Shown in pieces: positions 19,660 through 30,529 of a DNA stretch of 64,000 nt; the stretch's first letter is position 1, and every line of letters starts with the position of its first letter. The notes beneath the pieces were generated by a model. It searched no databases, was not told where the DNA came from, and saw only the letters and a program-made list of their open reading frames with translations. The position numbers and the translations under genes are program-made. Source of the stretch: Galerina marginata (taxonomy: Eukaryota > Basidiomycota > Agaricomycetes > Agaricales > Galerinaceae); contig JAECYW010000006.1 in NCBI GenBank assembly GCA_023014335.1, positions 1,612,001 to 1,676,000 of the forward strand. The letters run 5' to 3'.

Positions 19660-22600
19660 TCAGATAACAATGTTCTGGATATCCACGGAAAGCTGCGGAT
19701 TGATGCTTTCAGACGAACCCAAAATTGTCACGGGAAGTTGAGGCAATGATGCATGACAGCAGAATTCGTGAAAATATGCGAAATTCACTGAAAAGCTGGT
19801 TTCCAGAGTGAATACTTGACAAATTGATACGTTCAAAATATCGGCAGAGCCGCCACTCCTGCTGCTTTGGAGTGTACCAAATTGTGGGGTAAGATTCGAG
19901 GCAGAAGGTGGGGGGTGAAGTGATCTGTAGATTGAGATTTGAATTTGAAATTGCAACTGCCAGGGAAACCATTGGATGAATTGCCATAAACCAAATATCG
20001 CCGGAAAGCTCTGAATCAGGTCTTTCCAACACACCCAAAATCGTCGCCAAATTCGGATCCGATCGTCTGCGATAAGGCGTACAACATGAAGGACTAGATT
20101 GACTATAGCGACAGGAGAAAGCCGCGCAAGCCGACGGATGAGGGCTCGCTGGAAAGAGGACTTTAATAGCTTTCTATTGGTGTTGAGGATGTTGAGGATG
20201 ACGGCCGCATTGGCGAGATATCGACCAATTAGTCCAAAATGCGAGTTTGACAAAACTGACAACAGCGCTGCAAGTAAGAGATGTCTCACAATGCGCCAGG
20301 CATCATCAGAAAGGCCTCGTTGAAGCCTACCAAACGAACCTGTGACAATACCGGCAAAACACCTAGGCATAGAGAAGTGAGACAATGTTCCTGAAAGATA
20401 TTGACCAAATTCTGAGAGAAGGAGTAATCTGATGACGACGGTCGGGAGTTCCAGACGATCGTGTTGACGAAGGCTTCCTGATGCAAAAAGAATCGTGGCG
20501 GCGTTCGTTTTGGTTGTGAAGATATGGTCCATTCTTACCATCCATTCTTGTTTGTTGCCTTCCCACCACCATTCAATTTCTTTCAGACTTAAACCAACGC
20601 GAGATACAGGCGCTGCAGAGTCTGAATGTTTCGTTGTACCACCAGTGGTAGATGGTGGACGTTGAAGATAGCGCAGCGAGGCTGAATTGTTAGCATCATA
20701 CCAATGTGCCCCCCCAGCGTCCACTGTATCCATGTAGAGTACCATGAGTTTGCAATTTAGACACTGAAAACCGTGAATCCTTTCATCTCGGTAGCTGCAG
20801 ATCTTCATTGCCAATACGTTCCTTGGCTTGACGGTCCATTCCACTAGCATACACCATGACAAATCCGAAAATGGACCGGATTGACCAGGCATTGTAAAAT
20901 CACATTCCCCGAAACCTCCGGCTCTTGAACACGCTGCCGAACTCCAATACAATAGATCCATCCCCTCGTAAATCAAAGGAAAGGTAACTGAAAAGTATGT
21001 AATGGTTAGAGGTGATAGAAGTTCTGTATAGCGAATCCGCAGCCTAACGGTGATCAGCAATTCTGTATGCAGAGTTTGAACCAGCATAATTGAAGACACT
21101 AGATCTTGCGTTTTCTGATTCCAACCATGTCGAGGAGCCATGGAAATGTTAAACTGCGGTACAACGGCGTATGCATTGATGGGGGTTTGCGATGAAAGGA
21201 CTGCTAGAGCCAGCGAGGTTGTGTGAGTCACGGCAGCAAGCCTGAGCAAACAAGAACGAGGAGTGGAATGGCTGCTAAAACGCGGTTCGACGACAAAATT
21301 GCGATGAAAACTTGAAGTTCCTGGCATCAGAGACATCTGCAGGCTGTTATCCATGCCAGCAGGTGACCTAGCCGTACTCAACGTTCCTGCTACCAGGACG
21401 AGAGCAATGGCGATCGAGAACGTGGTGTTGACAATAAAAAGACGGTACAGCGGAGGTTGATAATGTTCAACTTTCTCATCCGAGTCCATGCACCCATATC
21501 CTCCCCCATCCTCCGCTGAGTCGTTGTCTTTGTGTTTTAATGCCTCGTTGAGCTGGCGGTGATGAGGGTAGGCTGGGCTGTAGAGGTCGGACGGACTGCG
21601 GAATCGTGGTGCGACAGGTCGGGTGTGATGCAAGGTCAAGGTTCCTGGTGTCAGAGGCCTCCGCAGGCGGTTAACCACACCGGCAGGTGGCCTAGCCGTA
21701 CTCGACGTTCCTGTTACCAAGAAGCGAGCGACGGCGATTGAGAGCGTGGTGTCTTGTACGCTACAATCCTGACGACATCCGTTGTTGGCTGTAATTGATG
21801 TTGTTTGACCTGTAGAAAAGTACGCGAGGACGGTGTTCCGGTGTCGAGCTAAATCCGTACATACCAAGTTTGATTCATTTTCTCCGTCCATTATCCTAGC
21901 CTTCCTCCTCTGGCCTTCGTATTGCTGCCAACTCTCCGTGCCATTTGAATCCAAACTTTCGAAGGGAAAGGAACGTGGAGAGTTCGGTCGAGGAACCTGT
22001 GACCAGATCCCAATATCCGCGCCCCCCTTCCGAACTTCCGTCTTTCTCGACCACTCCAAGGCTTGACGATGTTTGGTGGTGACGAATGTCGACGACGGGT
22101 TGTGATCGGATGACAGCAAATGATGTTGAGCTTCCGCGAGGTTCTTGAGTTTGTCCGTGTGCCTATTTCCCCCCCCAGCGTCCGCTGTGTCATCGTCAAC
22201 TTTCCTGAGTACATCGAGTTGACGTTGACGGAATGAGACATGGCGGGGCTGTGATACAGCCACGGAATTGAAAAGGAGGATGATTAACAACAACAGCAAC
22301 GTGAATGGAGTCGGAGACGTGTCACGATATGCTCGCGTGGCCGTAGATGGTGAATACAAACCTCCAAGCATAATGAACAATTCTCGATCCCAAACCTGGA
22401 TCAGACATCGACCTCGAAGAGCCTGGCCCTCGAAACAGAGGCCAGACGATCGAGAGATTGTGCAAGAATGTGGTAGGATGGACAGAGTGAGGCTGAGCCA
22501 TCCTGCAACGTCTAGAGGTTCCGCCATTGCATTTGCTGGTTCCACGTACGGAATTCTCATAGTGTTGATGGTCTTTGACGATTCGAGAGGTGAGTCGCAA

Positions 22601-23232
22601 TTGTTGTAGTCGAGAACGTTGACGATCGGAGAGGGAAGGCAGAGTGGAAGCAGATGGAGGCCAGAAGTTGCTGGCGTCAGAGGCCTCCGAAGGCGGTTAT
22701 CCGCAGCAGCGGGTGACCCAGCCGTGCTCGACGTTCCTGTTACCAAGAAGAGAGCAACGGCGATCGACGGCGTGAAGTCTTGTACGCCGTGATCCTGACG
22801 AATTCCGTTGCTGGCTGTTGTTTGACCTGTAGGCAAGCACACGAGGACATCGTTTTGGTGTCGGACTAAATCTGTACGTACCACTCCAGATTCTTTTCCT
22901 TCATCCATTACCCTGGCCTCTCTCTTCCGTTCGTCCTCCCCTGCCAGCTTTCTGCGAATTGGAGTTGCTGGAATTGCACACGGTGCCGTCGAAGGTGATG
23001 GACGGCGAGCGAGATAAAGCGGACGATGTTCAAGTGCAGTGAGGTCCTCGCACTCGTTCATGAGCCTGCTTATCCCCCCCGCGTTCGATGCGTCGTCATC
23101 CGGCGACTCTGGTTGCAGAGTTTGAGTTGCGGTCACCGATGGCGCTGGGGTTCTCACGGATTGGTTCCGACAAACCACTAGTAGCTGTTGGTTTGAAACA
23201 TGAATCTTGGACAGTTGTCCAATAGCCTTCAT
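19660..23232 (-). CDS. very long open frame with three diverged internal modules, function unknown
   Basis: This is an uninterrupted frame of 1190 codons. Three modules recur in it. Each has an acidic start (PDDDASNAGG; VDDDTADAGGG; DNDSAEDGGG). Modules 1 and 2 then carry AR(V/I)MD-G--ES, TDL-RH-N-VL and TGQTT. All three have a hydrophobic segment (SIAVALFLVTGTSSTA; SIAVARFLVTGTSSTA; SIAIALVLVAGTLSTA). Another hydrophobic stretch, PFTLLLLLIILLFNSVAV, separates modules 1 and 2. The last 400 residues hold aromatic, cysteine-containing and hydrophobic segments and no known domain. Inside modules 1 and 2, at equivalent places, lie 55-base segments that look like introns (GTACGTAC or GTATGTAC to CTACAG). 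If spliced, the downstream frame changes, so the true product may be shorter or multi-exon. The start ATG lies inside the terminal repeat of the element at 23177-24302. I do not recognise the family. Confidence 0.4.
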   Translation of the reverse strand: MKAIGQLSKIHVSNQQLLVVCRNQSVRTPAPSVTATQTLQPESPDDDASNAGGISRLMNECEDLTALEHRPLYLARRPSPSTAPCAIPATPIRRKLAGEDERKREARVMDEGKESGVVRTDLVRHQNDVLVCLPTGQTTASNGIRQDHGVQDFTPSIAVALFLVTGTSSTAGSPAAADNRLRRPLTPATSGLHLLPLCLPSPIVNVLDYNNCDSPLESSKTINTMRIPYVEPANAMAEPLDVAGWLSLTLSILPHSCTISRSSGLCFEGQALRGRCLIQVWDRELFIMLGGLYSPSTATRAYRDTSPTPFTLLLLLIILLFNSVAVSQPRHVSFRQRQLDVLRKVDDDTADAGGGNRHTDKLKNLAEAQHHLLSSDHNPSSTFVTTKHRQALEWSRKTEVRKGGADIGIWSQVPRPNSPRSFPFESLDSNGTESWQQYEGQRRKARIMDGENESNLVCTDLARHRNTVLAYFSTGQTTSITANNGCRQDCSVQDTTLSIAVARFLVTGTSSTARPPAGVVNRLRRPLTPGTLTLHHTRPVAPRFRSPSDLYSPAYPHHRQLNEALKHKDNDSAEDGGGYGCMDSDEKVEHYQPPLYRLFIVNTTFSIAIALVLVAGTLSTARSPAGMDNSLQMSLMPGTSSFHRNFVVEPRFSSHSTPRSCLLRLAAVTHTTSLALAVLSSQTPINAYAVVPQFNISMAPRHGWNQKTQDLVSSIMLVQTLHTELLITVRLRIRYTELLSPLTITYFSVTFPLIYEGMDLLYWSSAACSRAGGFGECDFTMPGQSGPFSDLSWCMLVEWTVKPRNVLAMKICSYRDERIHGFQCLNCKLMVLYMDTVDAGGAHWYDANNSASLRYLQRPPSTTGGTTKHSDSAAPVSRVGLSLKEIEWWWEGNKQEWMVRMDHIFTTKTNAATILFASGSLRQHDRLELPTVVIRLLLLSEFGQYLSGTLSHFSMPRCFAGIVTGSFGRLQRGLSDDAWRIVRHLLLAALLSVLSNSHFGLIGRYLANAAVILNILNTNRKLLKSSFQRALIRRLARLSPVAIVNLVLHVVRLIADDRIRIWRRFWVCWKDLIQSFPAIFGLWQFIQWFPWQLQFQIQISIYRSLHPPPSASNLTPQFGTLQSSRSGGSADILNVSICQVFTLETSFSVNFAYFHEFCCHASLPQLPVTILGSSESINPQLSVDIQNIVI

Positions 23233-24302
23233 ACATCAGGAGGGATAGTTTACCAGATGGAAAGTTGTCCAATGGGCACTTTACCAAAAGATATAATATA
23301 TTGTTTGCTCTATATCTCTCTAACGAATGGGTTTGGTCATGTGATTTAAAGGGTAGAATTATCTAAAAATAGATTGCGTTAATCTCAGGGTGTATTTCCT
23401 TTTATGGAAATTTTCCCGTCTGCCAAATATTTCTCAGAGAAGCCTGATAATGATTTTTTGTTTGGCCTATAGCTCAATAAGGAAAGCAGATATGAATATG
23501 ATTTAAACAGATTCAGGGTCATCCCCCTAAAACGCAGATCTTTTATTAATAGCACAGCCACATCCAATCTGATTTAATATATTCTTGGGCAACTGTCCAT
23601 TTGGTAAACTGTCCAACAATTTCAAAATGTCGTTGGATGTGCCTGTGCTATTAATAAAAGATCTGCGTTTAAGGGAGGTGACCCTGAATCTGTTTAAATC
23701 ATATTCATATCTGCTTTCCTTATTGAGCTATAGGCCAAACAAAAAATCATTATCAGGCTTCTCTGAGAAATATTTGGCAGACGGGAAAATTTCCATAAAA
23801 GGAAATACACCCTGAGATTAACGCAATCTATTTTTAGATAATTCTACCATTTAAATCATATGCCTATCTGCTTTCCTTATTGAGATATAAGCATTTTAAT
23901 ATTAATAAATAACTTAAAGAACTTATCACAAATATTACTAAGTACAAAATTAGCAGGCTGACTAAGTACTGCCAATTTGGGAAATAACATCTTTGTTGTC
24001 TTTTATAGGCTGGATGCAGTGACCCTGAGCATCTATATTTATATTTGTTTAGATTTGAGGCCATAAAATTACATAAATGTGCGACAAGCATGTAAATAGA
24101 GGCAAATTCAATGTCACATGATCTTTATTGATGCCATCAAACCATAAACAAATAACCCTCTTCCTATCATGCTTTCAAGTACGTAAACATATTTATATAT
24201 ATATATTGGACAATTGCCCACATGGTAAACTATCCCTCCTGATGTATGAAGCTTGTTGGGCAATTGTCCATCTTGATGTCTTCATATAACAGCATCAGCT
24301 GT
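23177..24302. mobile_element. nested fold-back element with terminal and inner inverted repeats
   Basis: The outer arms (about 23177-23272 and 24209-24302) are inverted repeats sharing CTTCATACATCAGGAGGG and ATAGTTTACCA, with a looser match extending outwards. The left end begins CACTAG and the right end is CTGTG, so CACTA-type ends are possible but not proven; no target duplication was found. Inside lies a second, nearly perfect inverted repeat (about 23334-23571 and 23632-23868, arms about 235 bases) around a short centre. That centre again carries GGTAAACTGTCCAAC, a motif of the outer arms. Both inner arms encode the same peptide on opposite strands. No transposase is present. The left arm overlaps the start of the long minus-strand frame. 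Confidence 0.75.
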
Positions 24303-24333
24303 GCCGGTTGAATTCAATATTCCTAAAAGCAAG

Positions 24334-27300
24334 TTAAGACTGGGCGGGTTCGAAAATAAATGAGACTAACCCTGTCGATAGCCCTCATAACTACAGAGAT
24401 CTTATCCCACGGCCGCTGATTTGCATGGCACTGGATTTGTGACGCCCTAATCACTTCAACAGCAGAAGAGGGATCCAGATGAAATATACCAGCTCGAAAA
24501 TCTGCAAATGGTGCAAAGGGATCAGTCCCTAGTGTCACTGGAACGTATGCGTGGATAGCGACAAAAACGTCGGTGAGAAGACGCTTCCCAGACACCAAGT
24601 AGCTATGCTGGAAGATTTGGCGTATTTGACCAGGATACAGATCAGCTCCATCCTTTGATTTAACGCCCGGCACTCTTGTAAAATATACAAGGCTGTGTTT
24701 TTCTGACGTCTTGAAATCCGTGTACCGAATCCCTTGACGTTCATAGGATCGGAAACATTCTGCTGTCTCGGCGTTGAAGTAAACTTGGGGTCCAACGGTC
24801 TGAGGACGGAAGGTCGATTCAAATTTACGCTGAATATCGCAATGCAGCTTATCCTGGCTGGGCCCAGAAGGTATTCCGGCCACGGTCAACCCTGTGAGGC
24901 GTGGTAGCCCGCGGTCCAAGTCACCCAAGTTCAGGCAATTACGAAAGTTAGACCATGCCTCTACTAGTGAGGGGGGGCAGTCTTTGGCTTCCATCAGACG
25001 GATGAGGTTGGATCGCCTGCAAAACGTATGCATAACAGTGTTTTCCATTTCCCCTATTTTTTCCTAGGTAAGTCATGCTTGATCAACCCATAGATGTCTG
25101 GCTCACCAATTTTGGAATTCGTATTTAGTTTTTGCAGCCTGCCAATCAATCTTTCCAATGAAAATGCCCAAGTTCCGTGGAGTGGTCCAAATAGAAGGAG
25201 GAGGTCGGAGATGTGAAGAGCATAATGGTGGTTCGGTTTGAGATTGTATTCCGGAAATAGTATTTGGATGCCTTTTAAATAACGCTGCATGTAAAAATTA
25301 TACATTTCACTGTGAAATTTGGAGGTTCGACGTGAGAGACCCCATGCCAGGGCCATGGCAAGATCTAATGTGTGCTCAACCACTGTCTGAAGCCGTGCAT
25401 CTTCGCCAACATTTCCTGTGGACTGGTGACTTGCAAGGACCTGGACCATTGAAACCGGAATGTCAAATTCTAGCGCAGTTCTCCATTGGTCTGCCTTCAG
25501 TTTTCCGTGGGCTGGAGAACCAAAGTCAGCTGGAAGATGAGCCTGCCAATCTGGACGCAAGGTTGCCTGAATATGTTCGCGTATAGCAGTCAAAGTCTGC
25601 TGTGTAATGACCTCGGGAATAGTTTCGATTGAATCGGCATTTCCTGAGCGACTGCTGAAGGCCTCTTGAGGCCCCATTCCCTTGTCTGATCTGTGCCCGT
25701 CGAAAAGTGCCGCAAGATTGAAGTCACCTTCGGTAGCTTGGACGTCATTTGAAGAATAGCCCTAAGTCATCAATTGAATGGATACTGTAACTGTAGACAA
25801 TAACAAGAGAAAACACCTACCAGTAAAGCAGCAATATACTTCTTTTTGGAGCGTCGACCTTTTCTGCGGGGGGGTACCGGAACACTTTGTTCGATGCAAA
25901 GTTGTTTGAGGGCATCAACCTTCAACTTGTGAAGTTGGCTCGGGGATCCTTTGTCTAGTACTCGCCTTGCATATTCCATGGACTTGGCAGACGGAGGTTC
26001 TTCATCATCTTCCTGGGGAAGGTCACTAAAGTTCAACCCCAGGAGATCACGGCAATGCCGAGCTGTCACCCCAAGAAGAAGGACGTGCACTCCTTCTGTG
26101 ATTGACCAATCGCTTGGTTGCCAGTATGGAAGAAGTAGCAGAGCTGACCATCGAATGCCGTGTGCCTTCACGAGGGACTCCTGTTTAGACTTGTTAGGGG
26201 CGGTGCGCCAAGTTTCGGCGTATGCCTCGTGCGCAGCGCGCGTCAACCCCGGAGGCCAGGATGAAGGGTCGAGATTGTCGATTTCGGATCGGGGGAGGCG
26301 GCAGCGGGAACAGAAATATTTGCCACCGTGTCCACAAAGACCTGTAATTTTTTTGGAAGCCAATGTATCTGCAATAACGGGTATAACTCCTGAGTATGAT
26401 GTGCGGCCTGATTGATGTTGGTAGGTTTGCGAATAGTAGACCCCGCGTTCGTATGATGCCTTGAGGTCGTGGATTAAGGGTGTAAGAAAATGATTCACAG
26501 CATCAAGAGGTGGTTCATGCGGGCCTGGAATTATGCCAGCAAGATACATGTTTTCTTCCAAGCACCGCAGAGCTGGCGGAAGGCTTAAGCAAATCATTGC
26601 CATAACTCCGGTAGAAACCATTTTGCCTGCCGCTTTGTTGGAGTGTGGATTGAACCAATCAGCCGCGAATGCCCACACAAGACGGATTTCAGACCCCTCT
26701 TGCCTGAGGAAAGGATTTCCGGACGCATCCTTAAACCCACGAAGGGCTTGGGACGACAAGATATCAGTTAGTTCAGCCTCCAGGATACCTTCAATGCTGT
26801 ATTTTTCAATCGCTGTTTCTATTCCAGGGCGCGAGAGCATAGCCGCGACATGGTCATTAAAGTGGTGATAGGAGTAAGGCTTGAGCAGCCGTGGAATACT
26901 TGATCCATTTGCTACTGCACAATTCTTTATCAGCATCTAGCCGCACGTTTGGCCAAATTTCCTCTGGGAGCACTGTACGGGATATTCAAGGACGCCTTTC
27001 TCGCCTTTTTTGGGAGGATATATCGCAGAACAAGCTGAAATGGGGCAACAAGCATACACCGTGAGTGCAGGATCAAGGGTGTCAAACATCTTATAAACGG
27101 TACGAAGATCGGCCGGAGAAGATTTAACGTATTCTCCATCCATTGCCGTAAGACCGGCCATTCCACGAGCTTCCGTGAGTGTGAGAAGCCTGACCTGCTT
27201 GGAGCCAGCAAGCGCCGCAGCAGATGCCTTCACTGGTGCCCCACTAAAAAGATTTGCGGCCAACACATTAAAAGAAGAAACTAGTGCCGACGGCGCGATG

Positions 27301-27925
27301 TCAGAAAGTGTGTTTGGAATATAGAATCGGCCTAGAGCGGGGCTAATATGAGACAAAATAGTCGAGGATAGCTCTAAAAGCCTACTAGTGTCATAAAACT
27401 CCGGGGAAGTATTTGAATAGGTTCCACCGAACGGGAATCCCTGTCGACGCGGTTCTGACACCGATAAAGCAGAAAGGCGAGACAGGACATGCTTAGTGTC
27501 CACGGAAGGACCGTCCGCGGTTGTGGAGGGTAAATCTTTATAATAAGGAAAGTCAGGACAAATATACAAATAGGGAAGTAAATACTTTACCCGCAGCAGG
27601 AGGTCGAGGCACTGCCAGATAAGTGTGGGGTTGCGGGTGAACTTCAGAGTTATGAATTGTATCCTCTGAAGAAAAAAGGACTTAGATTAATGGGGGAGAA
27701 AATATCTTGAACCCACCGGCCACAGGTGTCCTAGCCTCGGCCAAAAAGGCAGCTCGGCGCTGGGTTAGCATTTCCAACCTCACTTTCGTAGGAGATGGCG
27801 CGTTGTGACCTGGATACACTACGCGATTTCTTGCTTCAGTTTTGCGCAGCCTTTCTGTCACAGTTTCTAGATAAAGTTTGAGCCGGCTTCAAACAGAGTT
27901 TCGAAGAAAGCAAACCTTTACTCAT
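24334..27925 (-). pseudogene. Tnp2-type CACTA transposase, full length but with one in-frame TAG
   Basis: Seven exons join without any frame problem: 27925-27916, 27866-27717, 27665-27591, 27535-25821, 25761-25107, 25053-24371 and 24339-24334. They give 1098 codons including the stop, the usual size for Agaricomycete Tnp2 proteins (Transposase_21 family). Landmarks: CSAIYPP and CSQRKFGQTCG (about 250-277), DWFNPHSNKAAGK (about 371), PGPHEPPLDAVNHFL, and the cysteine motif CGHGGKYFCSRC (about 479-490). Then come SPAHGKLKADQWR, LFPEYNLKPNHHYALHI and FGPLHGTWAFSLERLIG. Codon 278 (26939-26937) is TAG directly after FGQTCG, where the 13.5-kb relic has GAG (Glu). Nothing else is broken. The protein would act in the nucleus on the ends of its own element. 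Read-through or a recent nonsense mutation are both possible. Confidence 0.85.
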
Positions 27926-28455
27926 GTCGGTTGAGAAAAGAATTGAGATTGAGATTGGGGCAATGGTCCCTCTCTTATAGGCCAAAATTGATCTGGCGTT
28001 GTTACGCTCACAAGTGAATACAAGGAATTATCCACTTCAATCAATTGGCTAGGAGACGGTTCCGAAAGTAGTGATACATATACAAGGAAGATCCCAGACT
28101 CGAATACGGAACAACGATGACAGCCCATGGTTGAGAAAGCTCATAATACAACGACGACCGATGAGGAAAGAGAGAGCGACGTGTGACTGTGAGTATTAAT
28201 GGATTTGCCGTAGCAAACTTTCGCATATTCTCACGCTTTCCTCTCTTCCTTGTGTCTGCGATTTCTTAAAATCTCTTATTTATCCTTCGACTGATGCCTC
28301 ATTTTCCATGGAATGAATACACATTTTTTTCAGCCAACTCAGGCAGCCCGTCATGAATTCTCGTCCTGCACGCCTCTGAATCTAAGCCACTACCTTCCGT
28401 GTCTTTGAAGAGGCCGACTTGTCTGTTTAATCTTATTTCTGACCCTGCTCCTTAT
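27926..28455. promoter_or_regulatory. shared upstream region of two divergent transposase genes
   Basis: About 500 bases separate the Tnp2 start (27925, minus) from the first Plavaka exon (about 28456, plus). The spacer contains a pyrimidine-rich CTTTCCTCTCTTCCTTGTGT stretch near 28235, as in many basidiomycete promoters. CTTTCGCATATTCTCACGC at about 28217 recurs with one change at about 53806, followed there by other matching pieces. No transcription start can be assigned. Confidence 0.4.
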
Positions 28456-30526
28456 GTCCCAGATATTGCTTGCGTCCAGTCTTGTGGCAAAGAATTTGTC
28501 AAATCCTTATCCCTCGCGCAACATAAGCAGACCTGCTAGGCCGCTCTCGAGATACGCAAGAAATTGCAGCAAATCCGCAAGGACAAAGGAGTCGATGCTT
28601 ACCTGGCAGATCCTCTCCTCTGTTCCTTCTTTGACCCTAGCACCACCAGAGTTTTTCTTGCAACTATCCGAGACAAAGGCCTATGTCCTTGCCCAGTGCC
28701 TTGTCCTAAGTCGAAGCTTGACCGTTTAGGCATGCGCCGGGACATATCAATCCGCGTCGAGAAATTCCGGCAGTTCATGGCTGACAAAGCCAACATCGCA
28801 CAAAGAGCTATCTACAGCCTAGGGAAATTAGTTGGTAGTACGGCGGTTGAAAACCTACTCAAGAGTTTTTTGGGTGTTCCAACTTTGGTGAGTCCAAAAT
28901 CTTACAACACATCAACTCTGATACCACGTTTACACATGACTCCCAGAATGCATTTGTTGATCGGCTGGGCTCTGATTTCAATCCCTCTCGCATGCTTGTT
29001 GTCGACCTTTTGCATGAATTTGAACTTGGTGTCTGGAAAGCGCTCTTCGCCCACCTTATTCACCTACTTCACGCTGCTGGGCGTGGGTCCAATGATCTCA
29101 CTGTGGAGCTCGATAAACGGTAAGCATGGACTTCATTCATAAAAAATAACCTGTCTGATTTCATACTTCAGCTATAGATTAATCTCGACATTTGGCCATG
29201 GTATCATCCGTACCTTTGCCGCAAATTCATCGGAAATGAAGAAACTGGCTGCGCGTGACTTTGAGGACCTCCTTCAAAACGGCTCATGAAGCTCCTATAT
29301 CGTACGGCAGAATGGCTAAGCTTCGGATGCACACTGAAGGTTCCTTACTTCTGCTCGAAGAGTTGACCACGGAATTTGGTAAATTGATTCGTCAATTTCG
29401 CGACCTTACTTGCGCCGAATTCGACACAGTTGAGCTCCCGTGAGAGACAGCTACACGAAAACGCAGAAAGACAACTAGGTCATCCAAGTCCACGTCATCG
29501 TCACCGTCAGTTGCAGGCAACACAGAACCTATTGATTGTCAAGTTGCACTTCCTCGGGGACTATGTACGGCATATCCGTTTATTCGGAACAACAGATTCT
29601 TACTCTTCACAGCTGGTATGTAATTGGTCATCTCAGAATTTCATGTCCATCGATTTATTCATCATAGGGAGAACTTGCTCATCGATAGCCTTTTTCTTAT
29701 TGGTAAGGCCATAGAGTCGCTTGACTAATACAGCAGATTGGCAAGAAATACACCCGGATTCCTCGTACCCATCCCTTTGTCTTGGTTGCATCGCCGGAGA
29801 CCGAGTCTAACCCGACTGCCCATCCATTCTGGTATGGGGCTGCCATTGGCATATTCCACGCCGAAGTGCGACATACTGGGCGAAATTCTAGGTGCCTTTC
29901 TTGGAAGACGGTGGAGTTCCTTTTGGTTCGATGGCTTGGTGTCGTCCCCAATCGGTCATTTGGGCACAGGCAAGCCAAATTGCCAAAAGTTGGCTTTGTT
30001 GAGGACACGGACGAATACGCATTTGACTTCTTAGACCCTTCTGTTGTTATTCGGGGGTGTCATCCAATCCCAGCATTTGCAGACCTGCTTAGGACTCAAG
30101 ATCCCACTGAGGCCAGGCCAAATGGACAAGTCGATGATTCAAATGCTTACTACGTTGGGATGTGAGTCCTATCTTCTTTCCATCGTTATCACCGAGTAAT
30201 TTCATCAAGGCTTTGCCAGTACAACAGGTGACTCAAATGCCATGGACTGTGACCCAGAAGACGGAGGAGAGGCCGAGGCCAATGACGACAATGAGCTGGA
30301 TCAAGAACATGAGCATGGAGTTAGAGACGGCGATGATGATGATGTTGACGAAGGAGATGACGGCGACGGAGGTGAAGGAAATGAGGGCGACGGAGGCGAC
30401 GACGGCGATGACGAGGAAGACGAAGAAGACGACAAAGAAGACAAAGAAGACAAGGGCGAGGGCGATGATGAAGATGCCGATGGTGACGGTGATGGTGACA
30501 TGGGCGTGATTGAACGAGTCATCTGA
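28456..30526 (+). pseudogene. Plavaka-type transposase, decayed
   Basis: An N-terminal zinc-finger-like CVQSCGKEF...LAQHKQTC is followed at once by a TAG (28537-28539). The central part reads IRDKGLCPCP, KSKLDRLGMRRD, then LGKLVGSTAVENLLKSFLG. After an intron (28888-28946) comes LVVDLLHEFELGVWKALFAH, the best-known Plavaka signature. Near 29280-29310 a small deletion shifts the frame around LLYRTAEW/KLRMHTEG. ELP is followed by TGA (29441-29443), where an Arg codon would be expected. KLHFLGDYVRHIRLFGTTDS, then HPFWYGAAIGIFHAEVRHTG and FDFLDPSVVIRGCHPIPAF follow in later exons. The protein ends in a long Asp/Glu-rich tail (to 30526), as in intact relatives. The region between the finger and IRDKG looks shortened. 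Confidence 0.85.
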
Positions 30527-30529
30527 GTT

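Noticed and set aside
24535..24822. 95-codon minus-strand frame in another phase
   Set aside because: Shadow of the Tnp2 sixth exon, which carries the family motifs in the other frame.
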